A stretch of 64,000 nucleotides of DNA, taken from Salinigranum halophilum. GTDB taxonomy: Archaea > Halobacteriota > Halobacteria > Halobacteriales > Haloferacaceae. The stretch covers positions 738,130 to 802,129 of the forward strand of contig NZ_ML660182.1 of assembly GCF_007004735.1 (NCBI RefSeq), given 5' to 3'. The notes beneath the pieces were generated by a model that saw nothing but the letters and a program-made list of their open reading frames with translations, did no database searches and was not told the origin of the DNA. The translations under genes were made by a program, and so were the position numbers. The first letter of the stretch is position 1; each line of letters starts with the position of its first letter. Shown piece after piece: positions 24,524 to 32,997 of the stretch.

Positions 24524-25744
24524 CGTCTCGCCCTCGACCATGTGCGCCTCGACGGCGTCCATGTCGAGCGTCACACCGAGACCCGGTTCCTCGGGGATAG
24601 TGATGTAGCCGTCTTCGATGACGGTCTCTTCGACCAGGTCCTCCCACCAGCCGAGTTCGTACGAGTGGTACTCGACGGCGAGGGAGTTCGGGATGGACGT
24701 CCCGACGTGCGCGGAGGCCATCGTCGCGACGGGCGAGGAGACGTTGTGCATCGCCACCGGCACGTAGTACTGGTTGGCGACGTCGGCGATCTTTCGTGTC
24801 TCGCGCATCCCACCGACCTTGGGCAGGTCGGGCGCGATGATGTCGACCGCCTGGTTCTCGATGAGGCGACGCTCCTCGGTGACTCGGTACCGGTTCTCGC
24901 CCACGGTGATGGGCGTCGTCGTCGACTTCGTGACCTCCTCTTGCACCTTGAGGTTCTCCGGCGGGACGGGGTCTTCGAGCCACCAGACGTCGTACTCCTC
25001 GATGGCGGCGGCGAGTCGCTTCGCGGAGCCGCCGGAGAAGGTCCAGTGACAGTCGAAGGCGACGTCGGCGCGGTCTCTCACGCGCTCTGTGACCTTCTCG
25101 ACGATTTCGGCCTTGTGGCGAATCTCGCCGGGGCGGAGGTGACGGTTCGCGCGGTCCTTCTCCAACCCGGACGGAACGTCCAGGTCGAACTTCAGCGCGT
25201 CGTACCCGAGTTCCTCGACGACGCGCTCGGCCTCGTCGGCGCAAGCGTCGGGGTCGGCCTCCTCCTCGGTGTGACAGTCACAGTAGACGCGGACCTGGTC
25301 GCGGTACTTCCCGCCGAGGAGCTGGTAGGCCGGAACCTCCAGAATCTTGCCCGCGAGGTCGTGCAGCGCGATTTCGATACCCGCGATGGCGGTGACCGTG
25401 ACGCCCTCGACGCTCCCCTCGCCGGACATCTTCTGGACGAGGTGCTCGAAGAGACGGTCGATGTCGAGGGGGTTCTCGCCGACGACGAACGGCGTCATCC
25501 GTTCGATGAGTTCCGGGACGCCCGCACCCCAGTAGGCCTCGCCGGTGCCGACGATGCCGGCGTCGGTGTAGATGCGCACGAGCGTCCACGGGAAGTTGCC
25601 GTCGACCATCGTCGTCTGGACGTCGGTAATCTCGACGTCGCGGCCGCCCCCGCGCTTCGCCGTGACGCCCATCGTCTCGCTGGAGAGCTCCCGCATCGTG
25701 TACTCCGCGTTCGGATCGTGGAGCGAACCGTAGTCGATTCCCAT
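24506..25744 (-). CDS. xacD: Sugar-acid dehydratase, xylonate dehydratase type (enolase superfamily)
   Basis: 412 residues, strongly resembling from memory the Haloferax volcanii xylonate/arabinonate dehydratase: YGSLHDPNAEYTMREL, TMGVTAKRGGGRDVEITDVQ, LFEHLVQKMSGEGS and the C-terminal EAHMVEGETLFDEA. Enolase-superfamily residues are present: KFDLDV, DVAFDCHW, WWLEDPVPPEN, ITVGENRYR and VAMHNVSSP. It would convert xylonate or arabinonate to the 2-keto-3-deoxy acid in the oxidative pentose degradation route. The other xac genes are not nearby, so a related sugar acid such as gluconate cannot be excluded. Confidence 0.8.
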   Translation of the reverse strand: MGIDYGSLHDPNAEYTMRELSSETMGVTAKRGGGRDVEITDVQTTMVDGNFPWTLVRIYTDAGIVGTGEAYWGAGVPELIERMTPFVVGENPLDIDRLFEHLVQKMSGEGSVEGVTVTAIAGIEIALHDLAGKILEVPAYQLLGGKYRDQVRVYCDCHTEEEADPDACADEAERVVEELGYDALKFDLDVPSGLEKDRANRHLRPGEIRHKAEIVEKVTERVRDRADVAFDCHWTFSGGSAKRLAAAIEEYDVWWLEDPVPPENLKVQEEVTKSTTTPITVGENRYRVTEERRLIENQAVDIIAPDLPKVGGMRETRKIADVANQYYVPVAMHNVSSPVATMASAHVGTSIPNSLAVEYHSYELGWWEDLVEETVIEDGYITIPEEPGLGVTLDMDAVEAHMVEGETLFDEA

Positions 25745-25847
25745 GGTCGTGGGTTTACTGGACGAGTGGTAAATCTTTGGAGATTCCGGAGCGGGGGCGC
25801 TCGCGCGGCGTTCGCCGGTGTGCCTGCCGACGGGCCAGGCAGCGCCT

Positions 25848-26261
25848 TCAGGCGCTTGTCTCGCCCGGACCGCCCGCTCGCGGTCCGACCAACAGCGCGG
25901 CGAGTTCGGTGCTCGCGCCGAGCCGTCGGAGGTGCGTGTCGGCGTCGAACGCCCGCGCTCGTGACCCGGCGTGCTGGAGATACGCCACCCGGGCCAGTCG
26001 GATGGCCCCGGGGACGTCCGCGGGCGAACGGACTCGGTACCGAACGAGCGCCGGCACCCCCGGAACGCTGTCGGCGAAGCCGTCAGTCAACAGCTGGTCG
26101 CGGAGGGCGGGCGTCGTCGGGACGGTGAGGGAACCGTGCCGAGAGAGGTGTGCGAAGGTCCGGCCGCCGACCCGGAACGTCTCCCCGTCGTGGCTCGAAT
26201 CGGTGTCGACGCCGGACCATCGGGAGACGCGGTGTGTGATGGGCGCGAGTGTCGAGTTCAT
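25848..26261 (-). CDS. Luciferase-domain (DUF5519-like) protein
   Basis: 137 residues from ATG 26261 (MNSTLAPITHRVSRWSG). The upstream open frame is arginine-rich and rejected. The core GETFRVGGRTFAHLSRHGSLTVP, then a helix (ALRDQLLTDGF) and RSPADVPGAIRLARVAYLQHAG, matches the small luciferase/DUF5519 family found in many prokaryotes, whose members are not known to emit light. Function is unknown. It lies between the dehydratase and HAD genes on the same strand, with about 70-100 bases on each side. Confidence 0.65.
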   Translation of the reverse strand: MNSTLAPITHRVSRWSGVDTDSSHDGETFRVGGRTFAHLSRHGSLTVPTTPALRDQLLTDGFADSVPGVPALVRYRVRSPADVPGAIRLARVAYLQHAGSRARAFDADTHLRRLGASTELAALLVGPRAGGPGETSA

Positions 26262-26332
26262 GTTGGGTGAGATTCCGTCTGGGGTCCGAACGTACGCGCC
26301 GTGTCGGCATAAGCTTCCTCGGCACTCGACCC

Positions 26333-27574
26333 CTAGAGGTCGGCGAGCAGGTTCATCACGTATATCGTCCGGAGCATCGCCGCCGCGCCACCGCGGTCGA
26401 AGACGAGCCCGTCGGTCGAGCGGACGTGGTCGAGCACCGCCGCCGAGGAGTGTTCCGGCGCGGCGGCGATGCCGCACTCGTTCTCGGCGGCCCACTCCAT
26501 CACCCGGAGGTCGGACTTCGAGTCGCCCATCACGACCAGGAACGGGTCGTCGATGCCGAGGACCTCGAGCGCGGCCCCCACGCCGCGGGGCTTGTTGAGT
26601 TCCAGCGAGCCGACCTCGGCCGCGTCGGCGTGGTAGTAGGCGACGTCGACGCGCTCGAAGATGGCAGTCACGGCCTCGGGCACCTCGTCGGGTGCGCAGT
26701 CGACGGACGCGCCCTCGCTCTCGAACACCTGTTCGATTTCGGGGTCGGCGGCCGCGAAGTACGCCCGCGCCCAGTCGGAGCCACGCGTCGTCACCTCGTC
26801 GGTCTCGGCCGCGACGGCCTCGCCCAGGAGGTCGACGAGGTAGACCAGCCCGCGGTCGATGACGCGCTCTGCCTCGGGAGAGCCCACATCGAAGTTCGGT
26901 TTGAGCGTGACGTTGAACTCGTTACCCTGGAGGTGGATGCCGCGGGCGACGTCGTCCGGAGCCTCCGGGAGGACGCGCGAGCGTACCTCGTCGAAGACCG
27001 AGATCATCTCCTCGTCGAGTTCGTCGTAGAGGAGCCGTTTCGTCTGTGAGCCGTGGCCGGGCGTGAACACCCCCGTGCCGGTCTCGTAGACGATACTCAC
27101 GTCGCTCGAGTGGACGAGTTCGTTCCCGAGCCCCTGGATGAGAAACCCCTTGACGTTCTCCAGGGTCTGACCCGTGCAGATGACGATGGGGACGCCGGCC
27201 TCGTGGAACTCCGTGAGCGCGTGGAGGGTCTCGCGGGGGATCTCGTTGTCCGTCCCACCCGCCGAGCGGAGCGTCTCGTCGACGTCGAGGACGAGCACGT
27301 TCACCGCGCGTCCGTACTTCGAGTGGAGGTCGAGGCCGGTGAAGGCGTGGTCGCGGTCGGCCGTCGCGGCGATTTCGACGAGCGTCTCGCCGACGGCGAA
27401 CGAGTCGCGTACCTCCGCCTTCCGCGTGTCGAGTTCGGCCCGGGCGTCCTGCCAGTAGTCGAGGGCGACCCGCGAGTCGACGGCCGGGAAGACGTCGACG
27501 AACGTCTGGAGGTCCCGGATGGCGGCCGTGTCGAAGTCCTCGTAGAGCCGGTAGAGGAGGTCGTATCGTTCCAT
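26333..27574 (-). CDS. HAD-superfamily phosphatase with N-terminal extension
   Basis: 413 residues. HAD motif I is VLVLDVDETLRSAGG (nucleophile Asp near residue 95), motif II is VICTGQT (about 133), the lysine motif is in ELNKPRGVGAALEVLGI, and motif IV is LVVMGDSKSDLRVMEWA. The cap type and spacing fit the Cof/phosphoglycolate-phosphatase-like IIB group. The first 90 residues (helical, acidic) are an extra domain seen in haloarchaeal members. A sugar- or polyol-phosphate substrate is likely but unassigned. Confidence 0.85.
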   Translation of the reverse strand: MERYDLLYRLYEDFDTAAIRDLQTFVDVFPAVDSRVALDYWQDARAELDTRKAEVRDSFAVGETLVEIAATADRDHAFTGLDLHSKYGRAVNVLVLDVDETLRSAGGTDNEIPRETLHALTEFHEAGVPIVICTGQTLENVKGFLIQGLGNELVHSSDVSIVYETGTGVFTPGHGSQTKRLLYDELDEEMISVFDEVRSRVLPEAPDDVARGIHLQGNEFNVTLKPNFDVGSPEAERVIDRGLVYLVDLLGEAVAAETDEVTTRGSDWARAYFAAADPEIEQVFESEGASVDCAPDEVPEAVTAIFERVDVAYYHADAAEVGSLELNKPRGVGAALEVLGIDDPFLVVMGDSKSDLRVMEWAAENECGIAAAPEHSSAAVLDHVRSTDGLVFDRGGAAAMLRTIYVMNLLADL

Positions 27575-27681
27575 AGCTCGAAACGGACCGAGGAGGTATT
27601 AAAAACCGGTCGGTCCGACGGTCGGTGCGCCGCCGGAGACGCGGGGAAACCCTGATACGCCGCCTCGTCATACGCTCGGGC

Positions 27682-28125
27682 ATGGCAGACTGGACCGACC
27701 GTATCGTCGGCGACCGGATGACGGTCGACAGGGAGTTCAACGACCGCGTGATGGCCTCCGAGTTCGCGAGTCAGGAGTGGAGCCTCATCATGACTGCGAC
27801 GGAGTTCGAGATCGAGAACGCAGACGACCCCGAGCGGGCACGGATCGTCGCGAACACCGACAAACTCGAGGGGATGATGCCGCACATCGAGGAGGCGGGC
27901 AAGCGCCAGCAGTCGATGGCCGGCGGGGGTGGCCGTGACGACGGCGGGGGCGACAGCATCATCGATACGGTCAAAGGCGCGCTCGGACTCGGAAACGGGA
28001 GAGAGGACCACGACGCCAAACTCGCCGCTGCCGAGAAACTCGTCCAGGAGTACGCCGACGAACTCCAGTCCCACCTCGAATCGCGGGGGAAGTGGGAGCA
28101 GGTCCGACGGTCGTACGAGAGTTAA
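27682..28125 (+). CDS. Conserved haloarchaeal protein (DUF5799-like)
   Basis: 147 residues from ATG 27682 (MADWTDRIVGDRMTVDREFNDRV). I recall this opening as the haloarchaea-restricted DUF5799 group, with moderate confidence. It is predicted to be helix-rich, with a Gly/Asp linker (AGGGGRDDGGGD, about residues 92-103) separating two halves, and no membrane segment. Its stop codon TAA overlaps the convergent small gene by three or four bases. Function is unknown. Confidence 0.75.
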   Translation: MADWTDRIVGDRMTVDREFNDRVMASEFASQEWSLIMTATEFEIENADDPERARIVANTDKLEGMMPHIEEAGKRQQSMAGGGGRDDGGGDSIIDTVKGALGLGNGREDHDAKLAAAEKLVQEYADELQSHLESRGKWEQVRRSYES

Positions 28126-28271
28126 TACTCGTCGCCCGCGTGGAACAGCGTCATCTCGCTGGCCCGGTAGATGTTGATGAGTTCGTTGATTATCTCGTCG
28201 TACTCCTCGTCCTCGACACGGAGTCCGTCGAGTCGCTCCAGCGTCTCTTCGTCGACCTGTATCTGTGCCAT
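28122..28271 (-). CDS. Very small antitoxin-like protein
   Basis: 49 residues (MAQIQVDEETLERLDGLRVEDEEYDEIINELINIY...). The N-terminal strand and two helices resemble ribbon-helix-helix antitoxins or the haloarchaeal DUF7557 group. A TATA-like GGATTTAAGG (minus strand) lies about 25 bases before the ATG at 28271, supporting this start and leaderless expression. No toxin gene is adjacent. It is convergent with, and overlaps the stop of, the gene at 27682. Confidence 0.65.
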   Translation of the reverse strand: MAQIQVDEETLERLDGLRVEDEEYDEIINELINIYRASEMTLFHAGDEY

Positions 28272-28359
28272 AGATGAGAGGAAACGCCGCGCGGCCTTAA
28301 ATCCACCAGCGAACTCCGCTCGAACCGAGCGAGACGGCGAGACGACGAACAGACCGCGC

Positions 28360-28608
28360 CACTCGAGAACACAGTCGCTTCGACCGCGCGAACAGCCGCC
28401 CACCGGTCGCGTTCGACCGCTGTGCCGGTGGCGACGACGTCGGCGCTGGCGATGTCTTCTGCGGTCAGTTCGTTCTGTGGGCTCATCGACCCTCGCACCG
28501 CGCCTCGATGTCGTGGCCCCTCTCTCGAGTGGTCGTCTCGGCGTTCTCGGCGGCCATCTGGCTGTGCGCGATACCGGTCGAGCACGCGGTGCCTGCGACG
28601 ATGCTCAC
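28360..28608 (-). pseudogene. Frameshifted fructose-PTS EIIB remnant
   Basis: A GTG at 28608 overlaps the ptsI stop (GTGA), as in a coupled gene. Its frame reads VSIVAGTACSTGIAHSQMAAEN then TTTRERGHDIEARCEGR and stops at 28483. This matches the PTS EIIB (fructose) active-site loop C-P-T-G-I-A-H-T/S with the Pro changed to Ser. The expected continuation (MSPQNELTAEDIASADVV ... ERDRWAAV) appears in another frame from about 28493 to 28366 and then dissolves. I read this as a decayed EIIB. The alternative is a sequence error, but the missing C-terminus argues for real decay. Confidence 0.65.
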
Positions 28609-30323
28609 GGCGACTCCCCCTGCGACGTCAGTCGGTCGACTACTTGCTCTTTGGTGCTGGCGCTGGCGACGTGGGTGGCGAGTTCCCTCGCCTCGTCGGT
28701 GTCGACCGCCGTGACGCGCTGTTTCACCGCGGGGACGGTCACGGCGCTCATCGACAGTTCGTCGAGGCCCAGTCCGAGGAGGAGTTCGGTCAGGTCGGGG
28801 TCGCCGGCCATCTCGCCGCACATCCCGACCCAGCACTCTGTGCCCTCCGCGGCGCGGACGGTCTCTCGAATCGCACGGATGACTGCTGGCTGGCGGAAGT
28901 CGCGCAGTTCCGAGACACGTTCGTTCCCGCGTGCGGCGGCCATCACGTACTGTGCGAGGTCGTTCGTCCCGATGCTGAAGAAGTCGACCTCGCTCGCCAG
29001 GTCGGGGCCCATAAGCACCGCCGCGGGCGTCTCGATCATCACGCCGAACTCGGGAATCGCGTGGTCGACGCCCGCCTCGTCGAGCGCGGACGCGACCGCT
29101 TCGAGTCGTGTCCGGGCCGCACGGACCTCCTCGACCGTCGAGACGAGCGGGAGCATCACGGCCAGGTCGCCGGCCCCGTCGGCAGCCGCCCGCAACAGTG
29201 CGCGGAGCTGTGTCTCGAACAGGTCGGCGTCGTTTCCGAGCGACCGTCTGATACCCCTGTCTCCCAGGAAGGGGTTCTCCTCCTCGGGGAGGTCGAGGTA
29301 CGGGACGGGCTTGTCGCCACCGATGTCGAGCGTGCGGACGACGACCCGCCCGTCGGGGAACGCGTCGAGCGCGTCGCGGTAGGCCTCGTACTGCTCTGCT
29401 TCTCCCGGCGGCGCGTCCCGGTCGACGAAGAGGAACTCCGACCGATACAGCCCCACACCGTCGGCACCGCGCTCGACCGCGGCCTCGATTTCGGCCGGGC
29501 GACCGACGTTCGCGGCGACTTCGATCTCTCTCCCGTCGCTGGTCTCGACGGGGGCCTCGCGGACGGGCGCGTCGAGCCCGTCGCTCGCGCGCGCTCTCGT
29601 CTCCTCGGTCGGGTTCAGCACCACTTCGCCGGCGTCACCGTCGACGACGACTTCAGTCCCTTCGTCGACCTCGTACAGCCCCGCGCCGACTCCGACCACG
29701 GCAGGGAGGGCGAGCGAGCGGGCGAAGATGGCCGCGTGCGACGTGCGACCGCCCGTCGCGGTGACGAATCCCGCGACGACCGCCGGGTCGAGCTGTGCAG
29801 TGTCGGACGGGGTGAGCCGCTCGGCGAAGACGACGCTGCCCTCGGGGAGCGACCGGAGGTCGACCCGCTCGGCCCCAGTCAGGATGCGGAGCAGTCGGTC
29901 GCGCACGTCGCGGAGGTCGTCCGCGCGTTCTTTCATCCGCCCGTCCATCCCCTCGAACTGCTCGATGGGGCCGGCGAAGGCCGCCCGGACCGCGTGCGGG
30001 GCGGGCAAACCGTCGTCGGTGACGGCCGCCTCGACCCCGTCTTCGATTATCGGGTCCGAGAGGAACTGGAGGTGCGCACCGAACACTTCGGCTTCCTCCT
30101 CGCCGACATGCTCGCGGGTCTCTTCGCGCTCGCGTTCGAGTTCCGTGCGGGCGGTCTCGATGGCTTCTTCGAACCGTGCGAGTTCCGCCTTCGGGTCGAC
30201 GTCATCGGGTGGTTCGTCCAGGTCGACCGAGTCGTCGGGGCGGTACCACACGACGGTTCCGACCCCCGCGAGCGGTGTCGCGCCCTCGCCCTGAAGACGA
30301 CGGTCGACGGCGGGGCCACTCAT
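28605..30323 (-). CDS. ptsI: Phosphoenolpyruvate-protein phosphotransferase (PTS enzyme I)
   Basis: EI takes phosphate from PEP and passes it to HPr. The 572-residue product is full length. It has the phospho-His loop TATGGRTSHAAIFARSLALP (about residue 188), a PEP-binding barrel with RTLDIGGDKPVPYLDLPEEENPFLGDRGIR, and C-terminal GTECWVGMCGEMAGDP carrying the catalytic Cys. The start ATG at 30323 overlaps the upstream EIIA-like stop (ATGA). No HPr or EIIC gene is in the window and both neighbours look broken. Either this EI serves a distant PTS (for example dihydroxyacetone kinase) or it is on the way to loss. Confidence 0.93.
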   Translation of the reverse strand: MSGPAVDRRLQGEGATPLAGVGTVVWYRPDDSVDLDEPPDDVDPKAELARFEEAIETARTELEREREETREHVGEEEAEVFGAHLQFLSDPIIEDGVEAAVTDDGLPAPHAVRAAFAGPIEQFEGMDGRMKERADDLRDVRDRLLRILTGAERVDLRSLPEGSVVFAERLTPSDTAQLDPAVVAGFVTATGGRTSHAAIFARSLALPAVVGVGAGLYEVDEGTEVVVDGDAGEVVLNPTEETRARASDGLDAPVREAPVETSDGREIEVAANVGRPAEIEAAVERGADGVGLYRSEFLFVDRDAPPGEAEQYEAYRDALDAFPDGRVVVRTLDIGGDKPVPYLDLPEEENPFLGDRGIRRSLGNDADLFETQLRALLRAAADGAGDLAVMLPLVSTVEEVRAARTRLEAVASALDEAGVDHAIPEFGVMIETPAAVLMGPDLASEVDFFSIGTNDLAQYVMAAARGNERVSELRDFRQPAVIRAIRETVRAAEGTECWVGMCGEMAGDPDLTELLLGLGLDELSMSAVTVPAVKQRVTAVDTDEARELATHVASASTKEQVVDRLTSQGESP

Positions 30324-30484
30324 CGGACCGCCCCCGTGAGCGCCTCGAATTCGTCGAGGCGGCTCGTCTCGGTGGCCCCGTCGAGCAGGAACTCGGTGCG
30401 GGCGTCTCTCGGCGCGGGCGGTCGTTCGAGCGTTACCGGGTCGGGCGGGGTGAGTCGGTCGATGTCGGTGGAGTCGATGGTCAT
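30320..30484 (-). pseudogene. Truncated PTS EIIA-like remnant
   Basis: 54 residues from ATG 30484 (MTIDSTDIDRLTPPDPVTLERPPAPRDA...). The pattern of two short strands followed by a helix (TEFLLDGATETSRLDEFEALTGAV) resembles the first 50-55 residues of fructose-type EIIA. Translation stops where the rest of EIIA, including its phospho-His GIGIPHA motif, should follow. The stop overlaps the ptsI ATG (ATGA), so it could still drive coupled translation of ptsI. The EIIA identity is tentative; it may be a short leader ORF instead. Confidence 0.4.
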
Positions 30485-30781
30485 GAGAGGTCTGTGATGG
30501 GTGTCGGTCCGTTCGGTGAGTATAGTCGTCGCGGGGCGAGACAAAAAGTCCGCTCCCGGATATCGCAGGCCGCGGTGGCAACGACTCGCCGAGCGGTGAG
30601 CGTGCGTTCGAGGTCCCGGTTCCCTCTTCGAGGTCGTCCCTGCGGAGGGTCGTCGGCGACAACGACGCGGACGTGGACGTCGGCTGCGTCGAACCGCCCG
30701 GGTCTTGGCTGGTCTACCAGGACGTCGACTCCGCACGCCCGGTTCAGCCCGTGACTATCCACGAGAATCAGACGGCCGGCA

Positions 30782-31762
30782 CTAGTCGAGGCGGTCGACG
30801 ACTGCTGCGGTGACGTCCTCGGTCGAGGCGTCGCCGCCGAGGTCGGGCGTCCGCGGGCCGTCGGCGAGGACGTCCTCGACGGCGGTGTGGACGGCCTGTG
30901 ACTCCTCGTGGTGGCCGAGCGACTCTAAGAGCATCGCGGCGGAGAGGATGGTCGCCGAGGGGTTCGCGATGCCCTCGCCCGCGATGTCCGGGGCGCTCCC
31001 GTGGACGGGTTCGAAGAGGCCACGGGCGGGGCCGAGATTCGCCGAGGGGAGGAGGCCGAGCCCACCGACCAGGCCGGCAGCGAGGTCAGACAGCATGTCG
31101 CCCGCGAGGTTCGGACAGACGATGACGCCGTACTCCTCCGGGTGGAGACAGAGGTGCATCGCCAGCGCGTCCATCAGGGCGTCGTCGGTGTCGACACCGC
31201 GCTTGCGAGCGACGTCCTCGACGGCGTTCTTGAACCGACCGTCCGTCTCGCGCATCACGTTCGCCTTGTGGGCGACGGTGAAGCCGTCCCACGCGCCGTC
31301 GTCGACGTAGTCGCAGGCGAAGCGTGCGAGTCGACGCGAGGCCGAGTCGGTGACGACGCGCGTGAGCGTCGAGAGGTCCTCGGTCAACCGGTGTTCGTGA
31401 CCGCCGTAGACGCCCTCGGTGTTCTCGCGGAGGAACACCAGGTCGGTCTCGGGTTGGAGCGCGTCGACGCCGGGGTACGCCTTCGCCGGGCGGACGTTGA
31501 CGAACGAGTCCACCGCGTGTCGAAGCGGGATGATGACGTCGGCGGCCGTCTCACCGGCCGCTCCGAACAGCGTCGCGTCCGCGCTCGCCGCGAGGTCGAA
31601 CGTCTCGTCCGGCAGTGCCTCGCCCTCGCTCTCGAGCACGTGGTCGCCCGCGCGGGCCTCGACGAAGTCGAAGTCGCCGACGGTCTCGAGAACCTCGCGT
31701 GCGGCCGGCACCACTTCCTGTCCGATTCCGTCACCGGGAATGACGACGATCTCGTCGGTCAT
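30782..31762 (-). CDS. leuB: 3-Isopropylmalate dehydrogenase
   Basis: LeuB oxidatively decarboxylates 3-isopropylmalate in leucine synthesis. The 326-residue protein has the NAD-dependent beta-decarboxylating family signatures: [35 protein letters not shown] and [28 protein letters not shown] followed by [13 protein letters not shown]. Isocitrate dehydrogenase and homoisocitrate dehydrogenase are related, but the leuC/leuD neighbours support LeuB. It is separated from leuD by a convergent small gene, so it probably has its own promoter in the 190 bases upstream. Confidence 0.93.
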   Translation of the reverse strand: MTDEIVVIPGDGIGQEVVPAAREVLETVGDFDFVEARAGDHVLESEGEALPDETFDLAASADATLFGAAGETAADVIIPLRHAVDSFVNVRPAKAYPGVDALQPETDLVFLRENTEGVYGGHEHRLTEDLSTLTRVVTDSASRRLARFACDYVDDGAWDGFTVAHKANVMRETDGRFKNAVEDVARKRGVDTDDALMDALAMHLCLHPEEYGVIVCPNLAGDMLSDLAAGLVGGLGLLPSANLGPARGLFEPVHGSAPDIAGEGIANPSATILSAAMLLESLGHHEESQAVHTAVEDVLADGPRTPDLGGDASTEDVTAAVVDRLD

Positions 31763-31952
31763 GGCTAATGAGGTGAGCGGGCCCCTGATGAATGGGTCGG
31801 TACGGAGCCGTGCGTCTGACGCGCGACCGACTGAGACTTATCAACGACCGGGGCGACAGCCCGGGTATGTATCGGCGATGGCGGCTCGACGTGACAGAGA
31901 GCGGGACAGTGTCGCGCACACGAGGGCCACAGCCAGGGTGGGGAGACGCCAC

Positions 31953-32294
31953 ATGAGCGACACGGACGCGGGCGCGAACGAGAAGCCGAGCCGGCACGTC
32001 TCGATCGAGATCATCGAACCACCGGAGCCCGGCGAATCGCTCGAGGTCGACCCCGCGACCCGGGTGGACACGATGGTCCAGGACCGACTGCTCCCGACGG
32101 CCCGGCTGAGCGACGGGCGGTACGTCGCCTGGTGGTTCGACACCGACGCGCCCGACCCGGACGACGACCTGACGACGGAGTGGGTCGTCGCCCCGACGCG
32201 GTTCCTGGCGGCGGCGACCTTTCGAGAGTTGACCGAGGACCCCGCCCGGTTCGAGGCGCTGGTGTCGGCCGACGAGAACGGCGCCATCGAGTAG
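31953..32294 (+). CDS. Small acidic haloarchaeal protein between leuB and leuD
   Basis: 113 residues from ATG 31953 (MSDTDAGANEKPSRHVSIEII). An in-frame ATG at 31878 would add 25 basic residues, unlike haloarchaeal proteins. The body (VDTMVQDRLLPTARLSDGRYVAWWFDTDAPDPDDDLTTEWVVAPTRFLAAATFRELTEDPARFEALV) is unrecognised, soluble and probably alpha/beta. It is oriented opposite to the surrounding leu genes, so it breaks the operon. I cannot suggest a function. Confidence 0.6.
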   Translation: MSDTDAGANEKPSRHVSIEIIEPPEPGESLEVDPATRVDTMVQDRLLPTARLSDGRYVAWWFDTDAPDPDDDLTTEWVVAPTRFLAAATFRELTEDPARFEALVSADENGAIE

Positions 32295-32379
32295 CGGTCG
32301 CTCGCTGGTGTGACCGAACCCGCGCGCAGAACCGTTCTCGCTGGTAACGAAGCGAACCGAGAGGATGCGGTACGGCGGC

Positions 32380-32997
32380 TTACGCGTCGAGGTCGACGTA
32401 CGGAAGCGACTCGGCCAGTTCGCGCACCGCGTTCTGGTTCGAGCGCATCAGCGCCGTCGTGTCCCACTCGCCGTCGACGAGCGCCTTCCGCTGGGCGTCG
32501 TCGACGGTCACGTCGACGGTCGTGTCGCCGTAGGTCACCGTCTCCGCCTCGACGTCGACCTCGAGTTCGATGTCGGGGTTCTCGTCGACGAAGTCCTGAA
32601 TCGCCTCGACCGTCTCCGAGTCCGCCGTGACGGTCGGGATGCCGAGCGCGAGGCAGTTGCCCGCGAAGATTTCGGCGAACGACTCGCCGATGATGGCGTC
32701 GATGCCCCAGCGCATGAGCGCCTGCGGGGCGTGTTCGCGCGAGGAGCCACAGCCGAAGTTGGCGTTGACGACCATCACGGAGGCGTCCTGGAACCGCTCC
32801 TCGTTGAACGGGTGTTCCTTCGGCGTGTCGTCGTCTTCGAACCGCAGGTCGAAGAAGGCGAACTCGCCGAGGCCGTCGAAGGTGACGACCTTCATGAAGC
32901 GCGCCGGGATGATCTGGTCGGTGTCGATGTCGTTCCCGCGGATGGGGATTCCGGTGCCAGCGGCGTAATCAATCTGTGGAATCTCGGCGTCGCTCAT
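32380..32997 (-). CDS. leuD: 3-Isopropylmalate dehydratase, small subunit
   Basis: LeuD pairs with LeuC to isomerise 2- to 3-isopropylmalate. The 205-residue swivelling domain shows [16 protein letters not shown], the conserved [15 protein letters not shown] loop and [17 protein letters not shown]. The start ATG at 32997 overlaps the leuC stop (ATGA), showing translational coupling. Length and motifs match the bacterial-type LeuD rather than the shorter archaeal homoaconitase small subunit. Confidence 0.94.
   Translation of the reverse strand: MSDAEIPQIDYAAGTGIPIRGNDIDTDQIIPARFMKVVTFDGLGEFAFFDLRFEDDDTPKEHPFNEERFQDASVMVVNANFGCGSSREHAPQALMRWGIDAIIGESFAEIFAGNCLALGIPTVTADSETVEAIQDFVDENPDIELEVDVEAETVTYGDTTVDVTVDDAQRKALVDGEWDTTALMRSNQNAVRELAESLPYVDLDA

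Noticed and set aside
30485-30781. Possible HPr (ptsH) remnant between leuB and the EIIA-like fragment
   Set aside because: No HPr active-site motif (His-Ala-Arg-Pro) in any frame; nothing recognisable remains.
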